A stretch of 64,000 nucleotides of DNA from Viscum album (GCA_963277665.1 OY728121.1:1654452062-1654516061), one strand, 5' to 3'. Shown: positions 1 through 13,059, counted from the first letter of the stretch. The notes: a model not told the origin generated them from the sequence alone. Program-made: numbers and translations.

Positions 1-360
1 ATTGTATTCTCCATCTAAATGATAGATGTAAAGATTCACCTTTTCCTTCTCAAAATAGTGGATCAGAGAAAATATCTTCTCCATTCAGTTAACCCACTGT
101 TCCACAATAAGTGGATCATAAGATCTACTAAATTTCGATTATCGTTGATGGATAAATGAATCAATGGATAGTTTTTCCCTCTTACGTGAAAGTGGATGTT
201 TCATTTGGTTCAATTTATTGTTCATATCCTGAGTCTTTTGGGTAAGCATCTCAATAAATAATTGAACTCCACCACATTTGTCATTGGGGATATCATTCAA
301 AAAATAATTACATTGTCCCTCACATGGATTATTGGCCTATTTTCTCCTGGTTCCCACCAT
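1..360 (-). pseudogene. gag N-terminal fragment, family A chromovirus (runs off left edge)
   Basis: The minus strand from the ATG at 360 encodes a decayed Gag N-terminus beginning MVGTRRK followed by a TAG. Further on it reads GQCNYFLNDIP, which matches GQYNYCLNDIP in the plus-strand copy starting at 42207. The same stretch recurs at 7365-7718. Only about the first 120 codons lie in the window; the rest is beyond position 1. Gag would form the virus-like particle. The primer-binding site and LTR lie just upstream (581-592, 600-3169). The family match is secure; the copy is non-functional. Confidence 0.75.
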
Positions 361-580
361 TTTCTAAAATAGAAAAGGTTTGAAAAAATCATAATTCAAC
401 AAATCATGAATAAATAATTTATTCTTTGGCATAAATCTATTCTAAATTCATATATTATGGGATCTCAATGTTTATCATTTTTCTAAAACAAATCTTCATG
501 AATGTTTACATATAATTAGTCTTATCCTAGTGGTTTTTACTAATATTCTAAAATCCTAATTCCCAAATTAACTAAATTAT

Positions 581-592
581 GCTTTGATTCCA
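581..592 (-). promoter_or_regulatory. Primer-binding site (tRNA-Met type)
   Basis: On the minus strand this reads TGGAATCAAAGC, 10 of 12 matches to the TGGTATCAGAGC complement of initiator tRNA-Met. It sits 7 nt inside the sense end of LTR-L1 and upstream of the gag fragment at 1-360. Its position shows that LTR-L1 also acts as the 5' LTR of the copy leaving the window on the left. Confidence 0.7.
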
Positions 593-599
593 ACTATAG

Positions 600-3169
600 T
601 GACCCCAATTTTTCTTACATTACTATTATATCATTTTTATGATAAAAAGATAATAGAGATACAAATCAAGGATAAAAAAAGTTTAGTGTCTTGGGAAATT
701 AAACTCACACATAATATGAACCTAATAAAACATAAAAAATTATTTAAATACTTAATCTTTATCCTTAAAATCTCATGTTCTCTATAGAATATGTAATTGC
801 CTAATGATAAAAATCAAATAAAGGGTACATCTAAAAGCACACTAAAAGCACAGTAAGGGGATGAGAAATGACATGAATCAATATAAAATGGATGAGAATG
901 ATCATCATCATCATAACATAAGCATAGGTTCATCATCATAATCATGGGAGGAAACATTGGATAAAGGCATTGAATGTGTTAATGCATAATAATGAAACAT
1001 CATGTCTTAGTTGTCAAATACCACACATATTTAGGAACCAAGCTATCATCTTGTTCATGCATAACATATATTAATAATCATAACATCATCATTTTGAACA
1101 AATATAGAATCATTTTCAAACATATTTCAAATTATCTCATGAGATACATCACATTACTTAATAGATTTTTGGGTTATATAATTCCAGGCCTACCCATCAC
1201 ATCATAACATTTACATAATCATGAAAGCCCTATATAACAATCATAGTCAGGAAATAACCCATGAAAAGGAATGGGTTTTATAAGTATTTCATAAATAATA
1301 AATTTATGAATAAACTTTGGGGTTACCAAAATAAAAATTTAGATCGTATTTGGTTTATAATTCTTCATTCTTGAGTGAATGAGAAACAACTCAAAAGGAA
1401 TCAAGATATGTTTTGGAAAGAAGTATTTTGGAAAAAAATTATATTTTTCATAAAATAAAGTAGGAAACATATATATCCATGAAAAAAATGGAAGAATAAT
1501 GAAATTATATTTTAGTAATAATAATAGAATATAAACACTAAAATTTTTCATGAAAAAATGAATAACCCAAAAAAATGGAGTTCGAATTGAGAATCCTCTT
1601 ACCTTATGTCTGAATACATTCTTCACTTATACTTAATATCCTAAATAATAAAATTAGAATCATTAATTACTAAATATATAAAATATTATACATTTATTTA
1701 ATTTATTATAGTTTTATTAAGTTCATTTATATCCATTTGAACGAGTTACAGAGTTCAATTTTATCATTTCGGGTGTGTTTGTTTCATGGTTTAGAGTTGG
1801 TTCCCTTGAGTATAGTTATGAGAGTTCTTGTAAAATGGTTGAAAAAAAATTACAAATGTGGGATAAAATGGTATTAATATAATTATAGTATTTTAAATGT
1901 TCCCATATATCATTTTTCATATATGATAATGATTCATTAGATAAAACATTACTAAAAATGGTTAATTTATTTTGGCGAGTTTTATAACCATCATGAACTA
2001 GTTATCATTTTATTTAATGTTAGGTTTATATATTTGTTATATAATATGTTAAAAGTTATAATATTTATATTAAAATCTAATTATTCCATAATAATTTTTT
2101 TTGACCAGCCTTGAAGGTGTTAATGGAAAAAACTCATCATCTAGGAAGGCTATGAATTGACACGTCACGAACGATGTTTTCATTTTTAGAATAAAAGGAG
2201 AAGAGAATAGATTTGAGGATTGATACTCCTTTAACATAATAATATTCCAGTATATATATGATAATATAGTTATTATTCCACTTTGTATAGGGGATGTGAT
2301 TGGAGGATAAGAGAAGAAAATAAATTAAAAGAGAAAAATGTGGATTTTACCTCTTGAATATCTTCTCCTTGGGGACCTTCTTAAGGAACTTGGGTTTGGT
2401 ATTTTTTCAAGACCAGAAGATCTTGGATGTAGGGAAGGGTCTTTCTAATGTAATTGGGTAAAATTTAGACAATATACAAGTCTTATAAGGTTCAAGGAGA
2501 AGGGGTGGTGAGCGGTGGTATTTATAGGGGAAGATAGGGGTGTTTTGATTATTAAATTCATTAATTTATGATTTTAGTTCAAGACTATCAATAGTGATTA
2601 TTCGTAAGACTAAACAGAGTAAATGGTTCTAAAGGGTTCTAACTAATGGTATATTAACTCATTGATGCATTATTCATGACTCAATAATTCATCTATTTAG
2701 CCTATACTGTAAATTATAGTATTGCACTGTTCATGAAAAATTAAACTATTTTATAAAAATAAAAAAAAATTACCCTAACCATTTTTTTATGAGTATATTT
2801 AAAAAATGGAATATATTTTTGAAAATAATTTTCTAAATATGATAGATTTAATTTTTAAATAAAATCATCATTTATTTGAAAAATAGTGATTTTAATATTA
2901 TAATCGATTTTATAACCCTTTGAAAATTAATTAAGGTCTCATAAAATTATATTATAACTATAATAAAAACTAATATTAATGGTCATATTATTATTCCAAC
3001 AGTTAGATTACAATTTAATCAATATAGGTTCCTTAATTTCTACAAATACCACTTATTTTATTTTTAAATCATGAGAATAATGTTTATATTAGGTTATATA
3101 TGTTATTTATGTGTTAAAGAACATGATTATAATAATGGAAATTCCATTTAAAATTTTTGGTTCATTACA
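600..3169 (-). repeat. LTR-L1 of family A (3' LTR of copy L1, 5' LTR of the next copy)
   Basis: About 2.57 kb. In sense orientation it starts TGTAATGAACC just after a polypurine tract and ends GGGGTCA just before the primer-binding site. It aligns by eye along most of its length with LTR-L2 (8632-11383) and, inverted, with the right-hand LTR at 46744-60738. Relative to LTR-L2 it lacks about 200 bp near 2950-3000. Small hydrophobic ORFs inside it (for example 1339-1626) are not conserved as proteins in LTR-L2. Confidence 0.8.
2519..2526 (-). promoter_or_regulatory. TATA box of LTR-L1
   Basis: The minus strand reads CCCCTATAAATACC, about 640 nt into the LTR. It is conserved at the same place in LTR-L2 (10493-10500) and degenerate (CATAGAAAACC) in the right-hand LTR near 47965. 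A splice-donor-like GAG/GTAAAATC follows 175-180 nt downstream in both left LTRs (GT at 2349-2350 and 10320-10321). Confidence 0.6.
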
Positions 3170-3181
3170 TTCTTCCACCCA
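3170..3181 (-). promoter_or_regulatory. Polypurine tract of copy L1
   Basis: The minus strand reads GGGTGGAAGAA immediately before the LTR start TGTAATGAACC. The same layout, GGGGGAAGAA then TGTAAC, occurs at 46733-46749. It would prime plus-strand DNA synthesis. Confidence 0.7.
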
Positions 3182-3189
3182 TATGAAAT

Positions 3190-4600
3190 TTTTTACTCGC
3201 TATTTTGTTTTATATACTAAGGTGAAAACATGTGAGAGTATTTCTCCTTCATTTCTTCTTCTGATTCCTATGTTTCCTCTTCATACTTATGGTTCCTCTA
3301 CAATACTTTGACAAGGTGAGTCATCTTTTTGTGTCAAAATTTTTCTTTGTATACCAAAATCTTTACTGGATTTTTGTCTTATAAGAGGTCATTCACCGGT
3401 TATACCACCTCTGGATTCAATACATGTGAGAGGCTAGGTATGTACTTCCTTAGGTGAGATACATGGAACACATAATAAACTTGAGCTATATATGGTGGAA
3501 GTTAAATCTGAAAGGCTATTGATCCTATTTGATTAAGGATCTCAAAGGGGCCAATGCACCTTGGGATAATATTCCCTTTCTTTCTAAACTACATGACACT
3601 CTTTATTATTGATATTTTAAGGAAGACATTATCTCCAACTTCAATCTATAAGTCCCTTCAATGGTTTTCGGCACAACACTTTTCCCAACTATGAGAATAC
3701 TTTATATGTTTTTCAATGGATTGAACCTTCTTGGTCATTTCTTGCACAAGATTAGGTCCAACTATCTTTAATTCACCAAGTTCATCCCAACAAGTTAGAT
3801 TTCAAAATCACTTCCCATACAAAGCTTCATATAGATCCATCTGAATACTTTAGTGGAAGCAATTTTTATATGAGAACTCAACCGGTGGAAGATATTTATC
3901 CCATCAAACTTATAATTCTATTGAGTAGTATCTTATTATTTCCTCAAACATCTGAATAGTCCTTTTAGATTGGCCATCATTTTGGGGTGATAGGCTAAAC
4001 TGAATTTCAATTCAATAATTAAATAATTTTGAAGAATTATCCAGAATTTATATGTAAACCTTGGATATAAATTAGATAAGATCGAAAGTGGAACCCCATG
4101 TAGGATCACCACTTCTTTCACATATATCTTGGAAAGTTTTTTTAGGAAATAAATCTTCTTGAATAGAAATAAAGTGGGCATTCTGGGTGAGTCAATCCAC
4201 CAAAAACCATATAAAATTGTTTCCCTTAGATGTCTTCAGGAGACTAGTGACGAAATTCTTATTTATATTCTCCCATTTCAATGTGTGTATAGGAAATGAT
4301 TGCATCATCCACTTGGAATTCTATCGCTCTTCTTTAACTTGGTGACATAACAAACATATTGATATATATTCCATAATCTCCTTCTTCATGTTGTCCCACG
4401 AGAAGTTCTATCAAATATCATGGTATATATTGGTACTTCTAGGATGGAATTATTATGATGAGATGTTTTCATTATCTATTAGCTATTTCTTTATCTCAGG
4501 TGATAGAGGAACAAAAAACCTATCTCCAAATGGGATGACACCATCCTTGTCAATGTGGAACTCATGTAGCCTCCCTTCCTTTGATAATATCACTTTCTTT
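3190..4600 (-). pseudogene. Integrase with GPY/F module and chromodomain, copy L1
   Basis: The integrase core retains LHGVPLSILSN and a decayed FVTSLLKTSKGN block around 4200-4260. The first catalytic Asp (family MDF) is Asn, and the family GQSE Glu region has become ANLKG (3936-4181). Further on are a GPY/F module (IGPFEIL, then VYYVFHVSHLRKYIPS; about 3420-3600) and a C-terminal chromodomain (VKVL, RNHKYEEE, EMKEKYSHMF; about 3200-3320). The chromodomain assigns the element to the chromoviruses, whose integrase is directed to heterochromatin. Many stops are present, so it is not functional. Confidence 0.75.
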
Positions 4601-4837
4601 TGAAGCTCCAGATCATCCCTTTGTGCCTCCTTGACCTTATTTTGAATAGATGGATGAGAAATTATTTATTCAAGGTAGGATTTATTCCCTGCCATTATGA
4701 TTTTCAAATCCAGCCTTTTCATATCCATAAAGATAGGGTCTTTCTCAGTTCACATCATGTATAAGGTTATAGAAACTTTTATGCTATGAGAATCAACTAC
4801 CTTGTTCGCCGTTCTAGGATGACAATGAATAGAGAAA

Positions 4838-5990
4838 TCATAGTCCTTGATTAGATATGACCATCATCATTGACAAATGTTGACCTCTTAATATGTGAAA
4901 AATATACTTTAGAATCTTGTGATCATTATATATGTCACACTTCTCACCATAGAGGTAGTGATTCAATATTTTCAAGTAATAAATCATAGCTAAAAGATCC
5001 AAATCATGTGTCGGGTAGTTCTTCCGATGGATCTCTAACTTTTGTGATGCATAGGATATCACTTTATCATAATTCATGAATAAACAACCCAATACTTTCT
5101 TTGAATAACCATTGTATATTATAGAACTTTCTCCACTTGTTAGTATTGTGAATATTGGTGTAGTTATTAGATTCTACTTGAGATCCTTGAAGCTTTCCTC
5201 ACATTATTTCCTCTAGACATACTTTACCCTTTCCATGTTTAATTAGTTAGTGGGTTAGAAAATCATGGTAAATTTATCACAGAATATTTGTAGTAGCCTG
5301 ATAATCCAATAAAACAATTGATTTGTGTGACACTAGTGGGTCTGGGCCATTCCTCAATTACATTTTCCTTTGAAGGGTCCATAGAATTTCCCTCACTTGT
5401 AATCCTATGCCTCAAGAATGTGACATGCTACATCCAAAAGGCACACTTACTGAACTTGTCATACAATTTCTACATCCTTATTGTTTCAAAAACAATCCTT
5501 ATATGTTCTTCATGTTCCTCCTTTATCTTGTATTAAATGAGAATATCATAAATAAACACTACCATAAATTTTTCTAGGTAGTTACTAAAGACACTATCAT
5601 CAAATCCATAAATATTGTAGGGGAATTAGTAAGTATGAAGGGCATCACTAGGAACTCATAATGATTATACCTTGTATAGAAATTAGTCTTCTAAATTTAT
5701 TCCTTATTATCCTTTAGTTTATGATATGTAGAACAAAGATCCACATTTTAGAATTACTAATCTCCTCGTAGTTGATCAAATAATCCATCAATCCTTGGAA
5801 GAGGATACTTTTTATGATGTTCATATTAAGATCCTATTAATCGATACATAGCCACATTGACCCATCCTTTTTCTTTATAAAGAGCATCGGTTCACCCTAA
5901 AGAGATGCACTGGGGCATATGAACCCTTTTTCCAAATTCTCTTATAACGGATTCTTTAACTCTTCTAGTTCAATTAGGTACATCTTGTAG
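4838..5990 (-). pseudogene. Reverse transcriptase and RNase H, copy L1
   Basis: Sense order: RT start SASL.GEPMLFIKKKDGS (about 5920-5980), the active-site block VVFIYDIL near 5560 where the first Asp of the family FIDDIL is Tyr, then VTQINCFIGLSGYY near 5300, which is the connection after RT. RNase H follows with YDKVISYASQKL, YPTHDLDLLAMIYYLK and NDHKILKYIF (4838-5092). The family TDHKSL Asp is retained as NDHK. Numerous stops and the lost RT Asp make it inactive. Confidence 0.75.
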
Positions 5991-6399
5991 TGTAATTTTG
6001 AGAAAGTAATGGATTTGGGTATGAGATCTATTAAGAACTTTACCTCATGATATTGGGGAAGTCTGAGTAAAAATTTAGGAAATGCACTAGTGTATTCTAT
6101 AACAATGGAAATTTTCTCCAAGATGATACTTTCCTTGGAATCAATATTTGATCAAGGTATGCTTCATCATAGAGCCATAGCCCCCACACCATTGAGGTAT
6201 TTTCCAAAATAGATTCGGGGTTTTACATTAATATGTAAAGGATCATGGGATGGTTCAAAATATGAAAATACATTTCTTATTCCCAATATTTGATTTGTGC
6301 TCTATATAATAAGATCCAATCCATTTCCAGTATAGCATCAAATTATTCCTAGGGAATTATTATGATATTTTTTGGAAGAATATACCCACATACACCAAC

Positions 6400-7718
6400 A
6401 TGAGAAGATACCAACATGAGAAGATTCCAACACATTGTTTGTAATGATCTCACCATGAGATGTTTTTATGTATATATCTACTTGAAGGTATTGGGGCTTC
6501 AATTAAATAGTTCTAGAAAACATTCAGGATATAAAGAATTTTGTAAAACAATAATCAAATAAAACTATTTCCATTCTAGAGTTAATTGTAATTTTTCCTT
6601 GTACCAATTCATTTTCTTGCTCCACTTTATCAGTAGTGATGGAAAAATCTTTCCGCTTATACTTTGTATTTGGTGTATTTTGATGCTAATTACCATAAAG
6701 GACTCAAGGTTTAGTGCACTAGCTTTCATAGTGACCTTTCTCCCAATAGTTCAAGAATTGAACCATAGGTAGTGCTCTCCTTTCCTCCATTGAATTGGAT
6801 AGCTTCTTAATGTCTCTTAAACGTTCAGAACATAGTAGACTTCTCTCCCACACTTGAATAATTTTAACATCTCTGTGAGGAAGTTCCAATGATGCTTCAT
6901 CTCACATTTTTGACATGTGGTTGGTTGACATTTCTTTCCACCTTTTTCATTAGAAACATGATCTTGAAACTCCATCTATAATTTCTTATCTCCATATCCA
7001 TAGGACTGTTCTCCAAACTCGATCTCCACTTTTAGATCACATCGAACAAATTCTTCACAAATTCTGGAATCCTAGATAGTTATAGCCTTTAAATGTCTGG
7101 TTTTAAACCACTAAATAATCTATATATTTTTCTATCATTATTAATAAAAACCCAAGGTGTATCTTGCAAGAATTGTGATATTTATTTATAATCCATGACA
7201 GATTCACCTTCATTCAACTTAAAATCCATAAATCCTCTCTCTATATTTTTATAAATATTTCGAGCTAAAAACTTATTAAGAACTATTTTCTTAAATTTGT
7301 TCCACTCCATTTATTGTATATCATCCTTCGGATTGGTGTTCTTTATCAATTCTGACCATTGATTGGATTCTCCATCTAAATGATAAATGGAAAGAGTCAC
7401 ATTCTCCTTCTCAGAATAGTGGAGAATAGAAAATACATTCTCTAATGAGTTAATATACTATTCATTAACAAATGGATTAGAAGATCCACTAAATGTCAGT
7501 GGTCATTACCGCATAAAGGACCCAATGGAAAGTAACTCCTTGGATGAAGGTGTATTTTCCATGTGGTTAAAGTTATTATTCATATCCGGAGATAGTTAGG
7601 TAATAATATCCATAATATTTTAAACACCACTTCCCATGGAATTAGGGATATCATTCAGACAATCATTAGATTTTCCCTCATGTGGGTTTTTGGCCTGGTT
7701 TCTCTTGGTTCCCACCAT
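6400..7718 (-). pseudogene. gag and aspartic protease, copy L1
   Basis: Gag starts at the ATG at 7718, homologous to the fragment starting at 360. The central Gag domain (about 7180-7450) matches the right-hand copy at 42470-42830. A zinc-knuckle relic reads CQKCEMKHHWNFLT near 6890-6930 (last Cys lost), followed by a possible second knuckle (FKCGREVYY near 6850). The protease follows: LFDYCFTKFFIS near 6560 stands in for the family LFDSGATHSFIS, and VDIYIKTSHGEIIT (about 6440-6480) matches VDISVKTPNGMII in the right copy. Non-functional. Confidence 0.7.
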
Positions 7719-7899
7719 TTTCTAAAATAGAAAATGTTTAAAAAAATCATAAGTCAAAAAATCATAAATAAATAATTTATTCTTTTGAATAAGTATATTC
7801 TAAAGGCATATATTATGGGATCCCTATGTTTAGTATTTTTCTAAAACAAGCATCATGGATGTTTATGCATACTTAGTCTTATCCAAAGGGTTTTTACTA

Positions 7900-8630
7900 A
7901 TATACTTATCAAGTGGACCTAGTTATCCATATTGAAGGTGGTTGCACAAGTACAGGGGGTGTGTCTTCACTCACGATGGTGGGTCTATCTTGGTGTGGCT
8001 GAACTTTACCTAGGTAGGACCTCCATAGGGTGGAAATGCAGGAGCGTGATTACCTTCACAGTGGAATGACCTCCCTAGGGCAGTGATGTGGGGGTGAAAG
8101 ATTCATGGCAGTGGGACCTACTTAGGGTGGTGATGTGGGATGGATATGGTGTGTGGTGGCGTGTGGGCTATTTTCCAAATGGACAATCCTCGGTGGTCAT
8201 TGGGATGATGCACCGCCTAGTGTGGTACCTAGAGAAACTAATACGGTACTTCCTTGGGATGTCAATGTGGGGGCATTATGGTGTGGTAGTGTGGGGTGTC
8301 AAAAAGACTCAGATGTACGCTTCTTGTCTAGATAGACTATATCTGTGGTGGACATTATGATAAAAGGCGGCCTAGCCTGGTGATTTTAGGTAGTATAAAG
8401 AGGTAGTGAGGCAAAAGAAAACATGGAGGAAACAATGCAAGAAGGGATTTTAGTCAAGTAATGGGCTTCATGATCACTGGTCCTATTATCTATATACTAA
8501 ATAAATAAATTCTTAATGGGTGGGCTATCCCTTGTGGGGGCTATGGCCATCCTTTTTTCCCTGTGTGGTATGTTTGTGTTTGAATGTAATTTTTTCCCAA
8601 GAACCTAATATATATAAATATATACATATA
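7900..8630. other. GC-richer insertion replacing the PBS region of copy L1
   Basis: Copy L1 and the partial copy at 1-600 align up to about 7900 (versus 550) and again from about 8632 (versus 618). The roughly 70 bp carrying the LTR end and primer-binding site is replaced in L1 by about 730 bp of unrelated, G/T-rich sequence. It contains three units of a 48-49 bp repeat (starting near 8017, 8066 and 8114; shared core GACCTcc..aGGG and CAGTGG). A 90-codon and a 66-codon ORF overlap here in different frames and match nothing I recognise. It may be a piece of another LTR; I see no clear terminal inverted repeats. Confidence 0.55.
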
Positions 8631-8631
8631 T

Positions 8632-11383
8632 ATATTACATCATTTTTAAGATAAAAATAAAAATATATATACAAATCCCAGATCAAAAGGTTTAGTGTCT
8701 TGGGAAATTAGGCTCATACATAACTTTAATATAGATATTTATTTCAATCCTTCATCTTTATCCTTAAAATATCATGTTCTCCTTATAACATGTAATCATA
8801 TGATAGTATAAATCAAAGAAAGGGGTGAGCTAAATGCCGAGTAAGTGGGTGAAAAAGGACATAAATATTTATAACATGGGTGAGAATAATCATAATTATT
8901 ATAAAATAATAATAGGATCATCATCAAAATCATGAGATGAAACATTATATATTGGTAATCAAAAAAATGAAAATCATGTCTTAGTTGTCAAAAAAACACA
9001 AATAGTTGTGGACAAATCTAGCATCATGTTCATGCATAACATATGTGAATAATAATAACATCATCATTGTAAAAAAATATAGCATCATTTTTACACATAT
9101 TTCAAATTATCTCACGAGATACATCACATTACCTAATGCATTGTAGGGTTATATAATTCTGGGCACACCTATCACATCTAAACATTTACATAATCAATAA
9201 TTTCACATATAACAATCCTAGTCATGAAATAACCCATGTAAAATAATGGGTTTAATAATTATTTCAAAAAAAATACTTTTATGAATAAACATTGGAGTTC
9301 CCAAAAGAAAAATAGAGATCATATTTGGTTTAGAAATTATCATTCTTAAGAGAATAATAAACAACTCAAGAGAAATGTGTTTTTTGAAGAAGAGTTCTTT
9401 TGGAAAATTTCTATATTTTTCATAAAATATAGTAGGAAACATTTATATCCAAAAAAATAAAATTAAATATAAATAAAATAATTTTTTAATAATATTAAAA
9501 TAAAATCCTTACTAAAATTTTTCGTGAAAAAGGAATAACCCAAAGAAAGGGAGTTGGGTTCAAGAATCCCCTAACCTTATATCTAAAAGAGTTCTACACC
9601 TACACCTAATATTGTGAATAATCAAATTAGATTAATTAATTTATAAATCTAGAACCTATTCTAAATTTATTTTATTTATTATAATTTTATTATTTTTTTA
9701 TGACTATTTCGATGAGTTATAGAGTTTAATTTTTTTGTAATGGGTGTGTTCATTTCATGGTTATGGTCAGTTCCCTTGAGTATAATTATGAGAGTTCTTA
9801 TCAAATAGAAGTGAAACTCTAGAAGTGGAATTAAATAGTATTAATATACTTCCATAATTTAAATGGTCCCAGATATCATTTTTTAATATATGGGAATGGT
9901 TCATTAGATGAAACATTAATGAAAATGTTTAATTTATTTTGGTGTCTTTTACAACCATCATGAACTAGTTATCTTTTTAATCAATATTATGTCTATATAT
10001 TGTTTTGAGAATATGATAAAAGTTATAATATTTATAATAAGATTTGATTTTTCCTTAATGATTATTTTATGACCTGCCTTGAAGCCAATAATGGAAAAAA
10101 GAAAACTCGTCGTCCATGAAGGCAGTGAATCAACACATCAAGGATGATGTTTTCATTTTTAGAATAAAAGGATAAGAGAATAGATTTTATGACGGATATT
10201 CCTTAAAATAATAACATTATAGTATATATATTATACTAGATTTATAATTCCACTTTTTATAGGGTATGTGAGGAGAGGATAATAAAAAGAAAAGAAATTA
10301 AAAGAGAAAGGATGATTTTACCTCTTGAATGTCTTCTCATTAAGAATATCCTTAATGAACTTGGGTTTGATCTTTTTTTCTGAGAATAGATGCACTTGAA
10401 CGTGGGGATGAGGCTTGATAAGTGAATTTTTAAAGATTTTATACAAACTATAATTATTATAATGTTTGATAAGAAGGGGTGGTGAGGAGTGGTATTTATA
10501 GGGGTAGAGGGTTGTTTTTTATTATTATATTCATTAGTTTATCATTTTGGCTCAAGTGTATAAATTTTGATGGTTAATACGAATAAATATAGAAAGTTTT
10601 TGTGGAATATTTAAACTAATGGTTTATTACTTCATACATACATCATACATCACTCAATAATTCATGTATTTAGCTTATACCGTAAATTACCGTATTTTAT
10701 TATTCACCAAAAATTCAACTACTTTAGAAAAATATCAAAAATTAACCCTAACCATTTTTCAATGTGTAGATTTAAAAATTGGACTCCATTTTAGGAAAAT
10801 AATTTTCATGATATGATAAATTTAAATTTTAAATAAAATCACCATTTATTCTAGAAATACTGATTTTAATATTATAATCGATTTTATGACCCTCTGAAAA
10901 ATTAATTAATGCCTCATAAAATTATATTTTAATTATAATACAACATAATATTGATTTAGTAAATTATTTTATGAAAATAAATTTTCTTTTTAATTCATTA
11001 TATTAATTATAAAATTGTAAATAAGCATTAACATTTTACAAAAATACTAACCCTTAATTTATCATTTTTAAAACATTTATTTACTTATACCATGATATAA
11101 TTATATCATATTTTTATTTATAAAATAAATTAATTTTATTTATACTTTAATAGGTGAGGTTACTATTCAAATGTTTGGATCACTATTCATAGTGGTCATA
11201 TTACTATTTCAATGGTCAAATTACTATTCAATCGGTATAGGTTCATTAATTTATATAAATACCACTTAATTTATTCTTCATTTATGAGAATAATGTTTAT
11301 ATTTTTTTATCTATGTTATGTATGGGCTTTATGACAAAATTATAAGAATTTAAAGTTCATTGATAAAAATTTTTGTCTTTACA
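8632..11383 (-). repeat. LTR-L2 of family A (5' LTR of copy L1, sense end truncated)
   Basis: About 2.75 kb, collinear with LTR-L1: for example 8985-9180 matches 1000-1205, 10070-10160 matches 2100-2170 and 10300-10510 matches 2335-2535. Its sense start is TGTAAAGACAAAA at 11383. The extra 200 bp relative to LTR-L1 (about 10950-11150) is AT-rich. The sense 3' end is lost to the insertion at 7900-8630. Confidence 0.75.
10493..10500 (-). promoter_or_regulatory. TATA box of LTR-L2
   Basis: The minus strand reads CCCCTATAAATACC, in register with the TATA box of LTR-L1, with conserved pyrimidine-rich flanks. Confidence 0.55.
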
Positions 11384-11799
11384 AATGAGGTTTTGTGGGA
11401 ATACCCTTCACCGATAATTTTTTAAAATCACATTCCTTGTATTTTCTTATACCATGACTGAATTTCATACCACAAGAAAAGTTTTCATTCTCAAATGGAA
11501 CATAATTGAAATTCTTGGATAACTCTTATTAAACCATTCTCCCATTTTAACATTTGATTTTTATTGGGAAATCATATTAAGAATATCATATTCTTCTTTG
11601 ATATCTTGAATAATTCCAGGTACACTTATCCTCCTTGTTTGTGCCCCCTATTTCTCTCTTCCTATATGTATTTAATAAGAAGACAAATGGCCTATTTATA
11701 TGAAAAAAAATTATATTCACCCAAACTAGACCTTATAATTTGATGATCCTTGGTCTTATAATGATTTTAGCATTGTAATTTTCATGCCTTGATCATTTA
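11384..11799 (-). other. Left flank of the gag-only element: older AT-rich remnant
   Basis: Between the outer end of LTR-L2 and the TSD of the gag-only element. I recognise no coding domain. Before the insertion it was contiguous with 23172 onward, so it is probably more of the same decayed minus-strand LTR described at 23172-24050. Confidence 0.4.
11795..11799. repeat. Target-site duplication ATTTA (left)
   Basis: ATTTA lies directly outside the left LTR terminus (TGTCACGACC at 11800) and is repeated exactly at 23167-23171 outside the right terminus (TTCTTACA at 23166). This fixes both ends of the element. Confidence 0.9.
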
Positions 11800-13059
11800 T
11801 GTCACGACCCGACACTACCCGGGCTCAGGACACAACTACCCAAAGCCCGCCTCCATAGGCCAGGGGCTGGCGACCAGTGCCGAAGGCACAATAACTCGGG
11901 GAGGCCTTTTCCTAAGTACTTCTACACACACACGCAGCACACTCAATGCAAAAGTGTAGAGTAAAAGAGAAAAGACGAGTAGAGTAAAAGAGCAACTGCT
12001 ATATAAATACCACAAATTTGCATCGACCTCTAAACAGTACAAGTAAAGTGCTAAAAAGTAAAAAGGGGAAAAACACACAGCCAACCAGAAAAGTGCCACA
12101 ACCCGGAAATAGGTAAACAAAACAAACAGCTAGAAGGGTTCCCCACCTGGAACCCGACTACGACCACCGCACACGGTCTAAGCTCCCGAACTCCTATGCT
12201 CCACTAAAGTCACGACCAACCTGTCTGTCATCTGCAAGGGCACACCAAGTGCGGGCAAAGTCCAAGCAGGGGTGAGTATAAAAATACTCAGTAGGATACC
12301 CCGACGGCTTGAGGGAGAAACAAAGGAGGTACTGATGGGTGAGCAGTTGAGCAAATAGGGAATAGTAGAGGAGTACAACTGAAAGTGCAGTAAAGAGAAC
12401 AGTGAAAAGTCCAGCTCAACCCAACAAGAGGAAAGAAGGAAGACTCTTCCAGACACAAGGAGTTGGAAACGGTGAGAAGATGAACTTCCCATCAAGTCTT
12501 CGCTACCTATAGAAGGAGAGTAGACTCGTCCAACCATGAGAAGCTAGACACGGAAATCACGTGGCATGCCCCGCGCGTCTTCGCCTCTCCTGAAAGGAGA
12601 GTAACCAAACCCAAGAAGTGGGTACTGGAACAAGGTATATACATATCCTTATGCTTAGCAAGAAGCCCAAACAATGTCGTAAGGGGATCTCTATCGTATA
12701 GCTCAACCCAAGAAAATGAGTATCCAATTGTCCCAGAAGTAAACTCAATCGATGCCCAGCATCCCGGACGCCTGCCCCGAACCGCAAGCTAAGGGGGTCA
12801 ATCACCGCACCTCAACAATATCCTCTTCGGGAGACACTGACTCACCCACATGATTTTAGATCGCGTCTCGGTGGGGAAAGTGCCCCTCGTACTTGAGAGT
12901 TCTAGGGAAAGTCAAACCACACCTTGTCACTGCCCTGCAGTCGAGAGGTCTTCTCAAAGTCAAAGTCATCACAACACTGACCCGTATAACCAAGGGTCCC
13001 GCTCCGGTAATCACGGAGGAAATCCACAGACTAGCCTAGTATAAAGGACTGAGCCTGGA

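Larger units (their letters stand above)
600..11383 (-). mobile_element. Ty3/Gypsy chromovirus, family A, copy L1 (decayed)
   Basis: Minus-strand element. The sense order is 5' LTR (8632-11383), a foreign insertion over the primer site (7900-8630), gag (6840-7718), protease (about 6420-6590), RT and RNase H (4838-5990), integrase (3936-4600), GPY/F and chromodomain (3190-3600), polypurine tract (3170-3181) and 3' LTR (600-3169). The order and motifs are those of chromoviruses. Every enzyme has lost catalytic residues or carries stops. No TSD can be tested because the 3' LTR is directly followed by the interior of another copy. Confidence 0.8.

Noticed and set aside
8088..8360. 90-codon Trp/Val/Gly-rich ORF in the 7.9-8.6 kb insertion
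   Set aside because: Low-complexity product of a G/T-rich minisatellite; overlaps another ORF in a second frame; no motif.
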